This document shows, piece after piece, positions 16,709 through 23,688 of a stretch of DNA of 29,334 nt. The notes under the pieces are model-generated. The model ran no database searches, was not told the origin of the DNA, and was given only the letters and a program-made list of their open reading frames with translations. The position numbers and the translations under genes were made by a program. Source of the stretch: an uncultured Parabacteroides sp. (GTDB lineage Bacteria > Bacteroidota > Bacteroidia > Bacteroidales > Tannerellaceae). Numbering within the stretch: the first letter of the stretch is position 1; every line of letters begins with the position of its first letter. The stretch is taken from the NCBI RefSeq assembly GCF_905196875.1, contig NZ_CAJJWO010000064.1, forward strand, positions 1 through 29,334, read 5' to 3'.

Positions 16709-16957
16709 AAACTGTGTGTCTTACTCCCTGCATGAAAGTTTAATACTCTTCAAAGGCTATATGAAAGACATGAATGCATTTTTCTGGAAACTTTTTTATT
16801 ATCGTATTATTCTCGCTAATTATATATAAATCAGTATTTAAATAAATGTATTATCGGCTATAGCTCATCTTCTTTTCTTTATTTTGCAGAAAAAATGAAG
16901 AATGCGTGCAGTATTCCCGCAGTCATTACATTTATATAATAAACACGCGCGGCGTTG

Positions 16958-17509
16958 ATGGGTGAAGAAGAACTGATAAGGCAGTGTATGCGGGGTGCAA
17001 ATGCAGCCCGTAAAGAACTCTACGATACTTATGCCAAACAAATGTTAAACATTTGTTACCGGTATACAGGAGGTATGGACGTGGCGTATGATCTGTTGCA
17101 TGACGGATTTCTGAAAGTCTTCTCCTCCTTCTCAAATTTTACGTATCGTGGGGAAGGGAGTCTGAAAGCGTGGATGAGCCGTATTTTTGTGAATACAGCA
17201 CTAGAGTATCTTCGAAAGAAGGATGTACTCAAACAAATAGTCCCCCTTGATATGATTGCTGAAACAGAGGAGGAGCCTCCGGAGGAGATCGAACAGATCC
17301 CGACGTCGGTTCTGATGCGATTCGTCCAGGAGTTACCGACAGGGTATCGCACCGTGTTTAACTTATATACATTTGAAGAACGAAGTCATAAAGAGATTGC
17401 CGAGCTTTTACATATCAACGAACGATCATCATCGTCGCAACTGTGTCGGGCAAAAGCAATGCTGGTAAAGAAAGTAAACGATTACATTCAGAAAGAAGCC
17501 GGAAAATGA
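16958..17509 (+). CDS. ECF-family RNA polymerase sigma factor
   Basis: The 183-residue product has sigma-70 region 2 (about 15-85: ELYDTYAKQMLNICYRYTG, AYDLLHDGFLKVF, GSLKAWMSRIFVNTALEYLR) and region 4 (about 120-175: LPTGYRTVFNLYTFEERSHK, then IAELLHINERSSSSQLCRAK), and no regions 1 or 3, as in ECF sigma factors. ATG 16958 is used; a TTG lies just before it. Its TGA overlaps the next start as ATGA, so the partner protein is co-translated, as is usual for a sigma factor and its regulator. The upstream 249 bp contain TTTATTTTGC (about 16880), close to a -7 box, and a possible 14-codon frame (16895-16939) that I do not claim as a gene. Confidence 0.92.
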   Translation: MGEEELIRQCMRGANAARKELYDTYAKQMLNICYRYTGGMDVAYDLLHDGFLKVFSSFSNFTYRGEGSLKAWMSRIFVNTALEYLRKKDVLKQIVPLDMIAETEEEPPEEIEQIPTSVLMRFVQELPTGYRTVFNLYTFEERSHKEIAELLHINERSSSSQLCRAKAMLVKKVNDYIQKEAGK

Positions 17510-18807
17510 AAATGGAAGATAAATTAATACAGGAATACCGAATACGGGAAGTTGATTTTCAGCTGCCGTTGCCGGAGGATGGCTGGGAAAAGCTCGAAGC
17601 GGCGTTTTCTGCTACTCCACATGTCCGTCGCTTCCCTTATCGTTGGTTGGCGGCAGCAGTGTCTTTTTTGGCAGTTTTAGGTTCGGCTCTTTACTTTATG
17701 GGGATAGATAAAGAGATAGAACCGGTCTTGTCGGATATTGTTCTTCCTGCTGAGTCGGGAGGTGGTACATCTGCTCCGGTTGTTGTGCCGGTTGAAGAGA
17801 TAAAGCCGCAGCCGGTGACGAAGCAATTGGCGGCTATCGTGAAAAAGGCGGAACCGGAATTACCGGGACTGACTGAAACGATGTCGGAGATTTATTTGTC
17901 TATTTCTGCTTATTTCCATGCAGAGATAGGAGAAGAGAATGTTACGGAAAATAACTCTAACAGCCGGTCGGTTGTGGAAAGGAGCGGCCAGTATGAGTAC
18001 GTTTCGGAAAGGAGTTATGAGACTTTGCCGAAGAAGCAATCTTCGTCAGGCAAAGGATGGACATTCGGTTTGTATGCCGGGAATATGTTTGACCGCCATT
18101 CTTCTGCGTCGGAAGGATTAGCGATGTTCAATGGTTCGGCAACCCGTTCGGATGTAAGTGTGAATAATAATCCGGGTTCGGGAACATTTGATGACTACAT
18201 GAATAATGTGGCTTCAAATGCTTCGAACTTCCGGGATCCGGCGGATTATTCCATGTTTGAGAAGATAGCTGCGGCCAACTATCAGAAGCCGTCGGGTACA
18301 AAGATGAAACATAAGTTCCCGCTTTCGGCAGGGCTTTCGGTAAAGAAGAAGATCAACGACAAGTTTTCGGTGGAAAGCGGCTTGGTTTATACCTTCCTTT
18401 CGTCGGAACTGTCGGCCGGTGAAGTCGATTTCTATTCGCAGGAGCAACGCCTGCATTATTTGGGTATTCCTTTGAAAGTGAATTATACCCTGTGGAAGAA
18501 AGACCGTTTATCTGTTTACGCTTCTGCCGGAGGCATGGCGGAAATGTGTGTGGATGGTAGTCTGAATACGAATTATTACCTGAATAACGTTCGTGAACGT
18601 AAGAGTAAGACTGACCTTGATGTAAAAAAGGTGCAGTTATCCGCTTTAGCTTCATTGGGTGTACAATATGACATATCTAAACCCGTTAGTATCTATGCCG
18701 AACCTGGTATCGCCTATTATTTTGATGATAAGAGTGTGGTTGAGACGATCCGGAAAGAGCAGCCACTCTGTGCATCGGTGCAGTTCGGAGTTAGACTTTC
18801 ATTTTGA
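17506..18807 (+). CDS. Membrane protein fusing an anti-sigma-like N-terminus to an outer-membrane beta-barrel domain
   Basis: The 433-residue protein starts at the ATGA overlap with the sigma gene. An upstream in-frame ATG (17443) lies well inside the sigma gene and is not used. Residues 1-45 are a charged cytoplasmic-type segment (LPEDGWEKLEAAFSA), residues about 46-66 form one membrane helix (WLAAAVSFLAVLGSALYFM), and a Pro/Val/Glu-rich and Ser/Asn-rich linker runs to about 200. From GWTFGLYAGNMF onward the sequence alternates as beta-strands (FPLSAGLSVKKKINDKFSVE, LHYLGIPLKVNYTLW, PVSIYAEPGIAYYF) and ends in SVQFGVRLSF with a C-terminal Phe, as in OmpA/porin-like barrels. The layout suggests an inner-membrane anti-sigma segment joined to a barrel. 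Whether it acts as the anti-sigma factor is inference. Confidence 0.72.
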   Translation: MKMEDKLIQEYRIREVDFQLPLPEDGWEKLEAAFSATPHVRRFPYRWLAAAVSFLAVLGSALYFMGIDKEIEPVLSDIVLPAESGGGTSAPVVVPVEEIKPQPVTKQLAAIVKKAEPELPGLTETMSEIYLSISAYFHAEIGEENVTENNSNSRSVVERSGQYEYVSERSYETLPKKQSSSGKGWTFGLYAGNMFDRHSSASEGLAMFNGSATRSDVSVNNNPGSGTFDDYMNNVASNASNFRDPADYSMFEKIAAANYQKPSGTKMKHKFPLSAGLSVKKKINDKFSVESGLVYTFLSSELSAGEVDFYSQEQRLHYLGIPLKVNYTLWKKDRLSVYASAGGMAEMCVDGSLNTNYYLNNVRERKSKTDLDVKKVQLSALASLGVQYDISKPVSIYAEPGIAYYFDDKSVVETIRKEQPLCASVQFGVRLSF

Positions 18808-18845
18808 TGAGATGTGATGATGATTTCCTGTACAGGAGAAAAGAT

Positions 18846-18883
18846 GAGCAGGGCTCCCCGTCGGGACCCTGCTCTTTCTTTTT
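18846..18883. terminator. Terminator between the barrel gene and mrp (convergent)
   Basis: The stem GAGCAGGG / CCCTGCTC (18846-18853 with 18867-18874) is followed on the plus strand by TTTCTTTTT. On the minus strand it is followed by a U-rich stretch (ATCTTTTC), so it may serve both converging genes. Confidence 0.85.
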
Positions 18884-18893
18884 CAGTTAACTA

Positions 18894-20003
18894 TTAGCTT
18901 TTACTGACATTAACCCGTTGTGTAGGGGCCATGTTTGCATTGCGGTAGTTGATCTGTTCGACTACGTTCTCTGCCAGGTCGCGGAAAGCGGCTCCGGTGA
19001 TCGTATCAGGATTCAAGGCAACAGGTGTACCGTTGTCGCCTCCCTCACAGATACTTTGTACAATAGGTATTTGTCCTAATAGAGGAATATTCAGTTCTTC
19101 TGCCAGGCGTTTGGCTCCTTCTTTACCGAACAGGTAATATTTGTTTTCCGGGAGTTCGGCAGGGGTGAACCAGGCCATATTCTCAACCAGTCCCAGTACC
19201 GGGACATTGATCTTTTCGCCGGTAAACATGCTGATACCTTTGCGGGCATCGGCCAGGGCAACTTCCTGCGGTGTGCTGACAACGATAGCACCGGTGATAG
19301 CCAGTGTCTGTACCATTGTCAGGTGAATATCACTTGTTCCCGGTGGCAGGTCGATCAGGAAATAATCGAGGTCGCCCCAGTTGGCATCGCCGATCAGCTG
19401 TTTCAAGGCATTGCTTGCCATAGCACCGCGCCATAGCACGGCATCTTCTTTATTCACGAAGAAACCGATCGACAGCAATTTGACTCCGTAATTTTCTGCC
19501 GGCTGGATCAAATCGCGTCCGTCAACCTCTTCCATATAAGGACGGGCATCCTCTACATTGAACATTTTGGGTTGCGAAGGACCGAAAATATCGGCATCCA
19601 GCAAACCTACTTTATAACCGAGACCGGCCAGCGCCACAGCCAGGTTGGCGGCAACCGTACTTTTACCTACACCTCCCTTTCCGGAAGATACGGCAATGAT
19701 ATTTTTTACCTGCGGAAGCAGTTTGTCCGGTTCGGGACGTGCAGCCTGACGTGCCAGCACTTCGATGTTTCCTTTGATGTCGACCTCTTCACCTACATAG
19801 GTAAGGATGGCTGTTTCGGCAGCCTTTACGACTGATTTGATAAACGGATCGTTAGGTTTCTCGAAAAGGAGTGAGAAACTCACCTTGTTGCCGTCGATCC
19901 GTATGTTGTCTTCTACCATGCCCATTTCGACAAGGTCTTTCCCTGTCCCCGGGTAACGCACTTTGGCTAGTGCGTCCATGATTAGTTTAGGATATATAGC
20001 CAT
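18894..20003 (-). CDS. mrp: Mrp/ApbC-type iron-sulfur carrier P-loop ATPase
   Basis: The 369-residue protein has an N-terminal MIP18/DUF59 domain (about 1-85) and a P-loop ATPase domain with the deviant Walker A SSGKGGVGKST (108-115 core), LLDADIFGPSQPKMF, and DLPPGTSDIHLTMVQ. Mrp/ApbC proteins bind and deliver Fe-S clusters. The family's C-terminal CxxC pair, normally after the VENM segment, is absent: the sequence reads VENMAWFTPAELPENKYYLF, and the only cysteine in the protein is in SICEGG. I believe related Bacteroidetes proteins share this, but cannot check it here. It lies 24 bp after trmB on the same strand and ends facing a terminator. Confidence 0.9.
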   Translation of the reverse strand: MAIYPKLIMDALAKVRYPGTGKDLVEMGMVEDNIRIDGNKVSFSLLFEKPNDPFIKSVVKAAETAILTYVGEEVDIKGNIEVLARQAARPEPDKLLPQVKNIIAVSSGKGGVGKSTVAANLAVALAGLGYKVGLLDADIFGPSQPKMFNVEDARPYMEEVDGRDLIQPAENYGVKLLSIGFFVNKEDAVLWRGAMASNALKQLIGDANWGDLDYFLIDLPPGTSDIHLTMVQTLAITGAIVVSTPQEVALADARKGISMFTGEKINVPVLGLVENMAWFTPAELPENKYYLFGKEGAKRLAEELNIPLLGQIPIVQSICEGGDNGTPVALNPDTITGAAFRDLAENVVEQINYRNANMAPTQRVNVSKS

Positions 20004-20027
20004 AATATAATTGTATAATTGGTTGTC

Positions 20028-20786
20028 TTATTTGCCGGAAGCCAGTGCGCTGCGCTTGCTCCGGTTGAAACTGCGGTAAGGATCGAGTTCGATCTCTACG
20101 TCCGGTTCAATCAGTTCTTCTCTTTCCTCACAAACAAACTTGATGTATTTGATGTTCAGTCCTCGGTCAAGCCATTGTTGTTCGTAATAGGTTTTGATAG
20201 ACAGGATATCGTCTACAAGGTCCGAATGATACAGGTCGTTATGACTGAACAATACGGGATATTTGTTGGCTTTCACCATTTCGCAGGTGTATGTGTACAT
20301 GAAATTGCTGTCGGTCTTGAGGTGGATAATGCCGTCACCGGACAGTATTTCGCGGTACATCTTCATGAAGCGGGTGGATGTCAGGCGCTTGTTGACCTTT
20401 TTCATCTGCGGGTCAGGGAAGGTAAGCCATATTTCGGCAACCTCACCGGCAGCAAAGAAATGAGAGATCAGTTCGATACTGGTCCGGAGGAAAGCAACAT
20501 TGGTCATTCCTGACTCGTAAGAGTCTTTGGCTCCGGTCCACATGCGTGCACCTTTGATGTCTACGCCGATAAAGTTCTTATCGGGAAACAACCGTGCCAG
20601 TCCCACTGTATATTCACCTTTACCGCAACCCAATTCAAGTACGATCGGATTGTCATTCTTGAAAAACTCCTTGTGCCAGTGTCCTTTCAACTCAAATCCT
20701 TTCTCTTGCAGAACGGCAAACGGATACTGGAAAACATGCGGATACTCCGCCATATCGTCAAACTTTGCTAACTTATTTTTTCCCAT
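20028..20786 (-). CDS. trmB: tRNA (guanine-N7-)-methyltransferase
   Basis: Methylates G46 in the variable loop of tRNAs using S-adenosylmethionine. The 252-residue product shows the SAM-binding VLELGCGKGEYTVGLARLFP, the acidic strand end FIGVDIKGARMW, and the TrmB signature WLTFPDPQMKKVNKRLT followed by HLKTDSNFMY. The frame opens further upstream (ATG 20813), but ATG 20786 gives MGKNKLAKF, the typical start, and follows a -7 box by five bases. That start lies inside the last codons of the response-regulator gene, overlapping by 14 bp. trmB and mrp are spaced as one transcription unit. Confidence 0.94.
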   Translation of the reverse strand: MGKNKLAKFDDMAEYPHVFQYPFAVLQEKGFELKGHWHKEFFKNDNPIVLELGCGKGEYTVGLARLFPDKNFIGVDIKGARMWTGAKDSYESGMTNVAFLRTSIELISHFFAAGEVAEIWLTFPDPQMKKVNKRLTSTRFMKMYREILSGDGIIHLKTDSNFMYTYTCEMVKANKYPVLFSHNDLYHSDLVDDILSIKTYYEQQWLDRGLNIKYIKFVCEEREELIEPDVEIELDPYRSFNRSKRSALASGK

Positions 20787-21492
20787 GGTGCAAAGATAAT
20801 ACAAATTCATCAAAGAAGATATCGCGGTAATTGTTGCCGATGGCTATTTCGTATTTGTCGATGTAGATATCGTTATTGTCGAAAGAGGCTATTTGTTGGG
20901 TGTTGACAATGTAAGAACGGTTTACTCGCAGGAATACTTTAGGAAGTAGTTCGTGTATCGCTTTCATGCTGGTTTTGGTGATGATGCGCTGCTCGGGAAG
21001 TTGAATAATTACATAATCTTTTAACCCCTCGATGAACAGTATATCCTTAAAATTGACTTTGAAGAAACGACGTTCGGACTTGACAAACATGAATTCGCTC
21101 TCCACGTTTTCGATATTTTCCTTTTCTTCCGTCAGTAGAAGCGCATGATATGATTTGGCTTTCTCTACTGCTTTTTGGAATCTTTCGGAGACAATCGGTT
21201 TCACCAGATAATCGACGGCATCCACTTCGTAACTGTCGATTGCATATTCAGCATAAGCGGTAGTGAATATCACGAGAGTACTTTTAGGAATGGTACGGGC
21301 GAATTCCAGTCCGGTCACTTTAGGCATGCGGATATCCAGAAAGATCAGGTCGACCGGGTGTTCTTCGATAAACCGGGCAGCCGAAGTGGCATTGTTGAAA
21401 CTACCGGCCAGTGTCAGTCCTCCGGTTTCATTTATCAGCATCTCTACCGCTTCACGGGCCAGAGGTTCGTCGTCTACGATGATACAGTTCAT
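20773..21492 (-). CDS. LytTR-family response regulator
   Basis: The 239-residue protein is a two-domain response regulator. The receiver (1-120) has the acidic pocket VDDEP, the phospho-acceptor Asp 53 in FLDIRMPKVTG, TTAYAEYAI and the Lys of DYLVKPI. The LytTR DNA-binding domain (about 140-239) has FMFVKSERRFFKVNFKDILF, IEGLKDYVII, TKTSMKAIHELLP and FLRVNRSYIVN. It starts at the ATGA overlap with the upstream kinase gene, which marks that kinase as its cognate partner. Target genes are unknown. The TonB receptor gene at the head of the cluster is a natural candidate. Confidence 0.95.
   Translation of the reverse strand: MNCIIVDDEPLAREAVEMLINETGGLTLAGSFNNATSAARFIEEHPVDLIFLDIRMPKVTGLEFARTIPKSTLVIFTTAYAEYAIDSYEVDAVDYLVKPIVSERFQKAVEKAKSYHALLLTEEKENIENVESEFMFVKSERRFFKVNFKDILFIEGLKDYVIIQLPEQRIITKTSMKAIHELLPKVFLRVNRSYIVNTQQIASFDNNDIYIDKYEIAIGNNYRDIFFDEFVLSLHHGKK
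20791..20798 (-). promoter_or_regulatory. Possible trmB promoter -7 box (TATCTTTG) inside the response-regulator gene
   Basis: On the minus strand TATCTTTG is followed by CACC and the trmB ATG. Because the -7 box ends only four bases before the ATG, the transcript would be leaderless or nearly so. No TTTG is found 19-21 bp upstream. Confidence 0.3.
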
Positions 21493-22553
21493 AAGTCCAG
21501 GTGTAAATTAACGGTGTAACTTTGTTTATCTTCTATGATCTCTAGCGAATGGCGGCCGGGATACAGTAAATCCAATCGTCGCCTGATGTTTTTCAGGCCC
21601 AGTCCGCCGATACGGTTGTCTCTTTCTTCCTCTTCGGCAGGCTTCGAGTTTTCACACCGGAAGGTCAACCGGTTATCCTGCACATTGAAAGAAAGATATA
21701 CAAACGAAGCATTCTTCCCGTCCGTATTATGTTTGACTGCATTTTCTACAAAAGGGATGAACAATAGAGGTGGTAGCCATACACTGTTGATATCGCCCTC
21801 TTTGGAAATGGTATAATTGAACTTATCCCGGCGAATCTTCTCCAGATTCAGGAAATCGCTCATAAAACGGATGTCAGAACTGAGTTGTATCCTGTCCTGG
21901 GCACTGTCGTTGAACTGGTAACGCAACAGGTCTTCCAATTTGAATAATACATCTGCTGCTTCATCACGTCCTTTCCTGATCAGTACATATACATTGTTCA
22001 ACATATTAAACAGGAAGTGAGGATTGATCTGGCTTTTCAGGAATTTCAGCTCCGATTGCAGGGTGGTGGCTTCCAGTTCGCTGACACGCTGATTGTTACT
22101 GATCCAATGTTTAAAGAGCATCATAGCAGAAGAACCGGCAACCAACAAGCCACTGGATATCGTCGAAGACAGGATATTTAACCAAATTACCGACTGGCTG
22201 GAAGGCAGGTCCTCAAACCGTGTATCTTCGAAAAGAGTTTGGAGAGACCCTAATGTTACAATCGATACAAGAATCAGTGCAAATACCATGATCAGGTAAA
22301 GAAGCAGACGCCCTTTGAGCAGAAACCGCGGTACCAATACATAAGCATTTACATAAATGAGTATGTCGATGAGCAGGAAATAACCGATCCATGAACGGAT
22401 ACGTGCCGGAGTAATGATCAACTCGTCCGGCGTATCCCAGAATACGTTGATCGTGATAAGAAAAACGACCAGTTGCAACAGGAGATGCCTGTAAATCCTT
22501 TTCCGCGGACTTAACAGGAAATCAGATACTATATAATCTATATTATTTGCCAT
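21489..22553 (-). CDS. LytS/YehU-type sensor histidine kinase (intact)
   Basis: The 354-residue protein has four predicted membrane helices (about 22-38, 52-76, 82-104, 125-146) with no sizeable extracellular domain, then a His_kinase region with the H-box SQINPHFLFNMLN (His 179) and an ATPase domain with the N-box PPLLFIPFVENAVKHN (Asn 271) and GGLGLKNIRRRLDLLYPG. All motifs needed for autophosphorylation are present. It overlaps the pseudokinase gene upstream by 11 bp and the response regulator downstream by 4 bp. Such LytS-like kinases usually sense through their membrane helices or a partner protein. Confidence 0.93.
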   Translation of the reverse strand: MANNIDYIVSDFLLSPRKRIYRHLLLQLVVFLITINVFWDTPDELIITPARIRSWIGYFLLIDILIYVNAYVLVPRFLLKGRLLLYLIMVFALILVSIVTLGSLQTLFEDTRFEDLPSSQSVIWLNILSSTISSGLLVAGSSAMMLFKHWISNNQRVSELEATTLQSELKFLKSQINPHFLFNMLNNVYVLIRKGRDEAADVLFKLEDLLRYQFNDSAQDRIQLSSDIRFMSDFLNLEKIRRDKFNYTISKEGDINSVWLPPLLFIPFVENAVKHNTDGKNASFVYLSFNVQDNRLTFRCENSKPAEEEERDNRIGGLGLKNIRRRLDLLYPGRHSLEIIEDKQSYTVNLHLDL

Positions 22554-23625
22554 GTGTATTCAATTTTAATAGAATAGTATTTGTACCCTGATCTTTGTCC
22601 TGTGTAACGGATAATGAATAATTGTCCGGATAAAGAAGGTTGAAACGTGCTTTGAAGCCATCCAACTCTTTGATTGCCGGTGTATCGGTTTCGTCGAACC
22701 GGCAGATAATAGAAATCTGCTGCCCTTCCCGGCTTGCCTGCAAGAGTATAGATGGACGGTTTGTTTGCTTCCCGGTTCTTTTCAAAGCGTACTGAATGAT
22801 CGGTACAAGCAGGAGGGGAGGAATAAGTACTCCCGTCAGTTCCGTTTCCGATACAATCCGATAATCGAATGAATCGGAATAGAACTTCTCCAATGCCAGG
22901 TAATTATTTAGAAAAGTGATTTCAGAATTTAATAATACCTTATCGCGTGCTCCATCATACAGTTGGTAACGTAATAACTGGCTTAACCGTAACACCATAT
23001 CCGCCGCTTTCTCCGGTTCGCTTTTCGATAACACGGCAGTCCGGTTTAATGTATTGAATAATAACGATGGATTCACCTGTTCTTTCAGGTTATCCACTTC
23101 CGACTGTATCTGTTTCTTTTCCAGTAAGTTTACCCGTTGGCTTTCTATCATCCAATGTCTTAGTAATACGGTCATGGATATACCGGTGATACAGATCATG
23201 TTCAGCATGAAGTCTGACAAACTATCCAGGATACTGACCATATTGAAATAAGAGCTTCTGATCGGAGGAATACCGGATGAAGTAAATATCCAGTATTCCT
23301 GCACATACCGTATCAATATAAGCAGTAAGATGGAACTGGCGGAATAAATGATATAAGTCAGATACCTCTTTTTTAGCAATAATCTGGGTACGAGCAGATA
23401 GAGATGGAGATAACCGACTATAACATAGGAAATCAGTGTACTGAAACCTGCCAGGTAAACATAATTATCCAACAACTCAACTCTTGCTCCGTATGTATAG
23501 ACGTTCTGGTTGAGTGATACTGCCGCTACTGCTACGAGCAACAGGATATGACGCGCTATTCTGTATCTGGAACTGACCAGAAGCTGATACAGGAAAGTTT
23601 GTTTATTAATAGGGTTGTCTGTCAT
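22543..23625 (-). CDS. Degenerate LytS-type histidine kinase (predicted pseudokinase)
   Basis: The 360-residue protein has the same plan as the next gene product: four membrane helices, a coiled segment, a His_kinase-like region and an ATPase-like domain. The catalytic residues are gone. The H-box reads EQVNPSLLFNTLN with Ser 187 (codon TCG) in place of His. The N-box reads PLLLVPIIQYALKRTG with Gln-Tyr (278-279) in place of Glu-Asn. The GLGL glycine box is replaced by KELDGFKARFNLLYPD. The frame is uninterrupted and its end is coupled to the intact kinase gene, so it looks maintained rather than decaying. A regulatory or dimerisation partner for the intact kinase is the natural inference. 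Confidence 0.88.
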   Translation of the reverse strand: MTDNPINKQTFLYQLLVSSRYRIARHILLLVAVAAVSLNQNVYTYGARVELLDNYVYLAGFSTLISYVIVGYLHLYLLVPRLLLKKRYLTYIIYSASSILLLILIRYVQEYWIFTSSGIPPIRSSYFNMVSILDSLSDFMLNMICITGISMTVLLRHWMIESQRVNLLEKKQIQSEVDNLKEQVNPSLLFNTLNRTAVLSKSEPEKAADMVLRLSQLLRYQLYDGARDKVLLNSEITFLNNYLALEKFYSDSFDYRIVSETELTGVLIPPLLLVPIIQYALKRTGKQTNRPSILLQASREGQQISIICRFDETDTPAIKELDGFKARFNLLYPDNYSLSVTQDKDQGTNTILLKLNTHGK

Positions 23626-23688
23626 ATAGCGGCATCCTCTTTAAGTGTCCGAAATTACTATTTTATTTGTTACCAGTCTGTAAAACGG

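Noticed and set aside
16895..16939. 14-codon frame upstream of the ECF sigma gene as a leader peptide
   Set aside because: It has an ATG and a stop but no regulatory codon run, no attenuator hairpin pair and no clear ribosome-binding signal.
22543..23625. The degenerate kinase as a frameshifted or sequencing-damaged gene
   Set aside because: The frame is continuous over 360 codons and the changes are clean codon substitutions (TCG for His, CAG-TAC for Glu-Asn), not indels.
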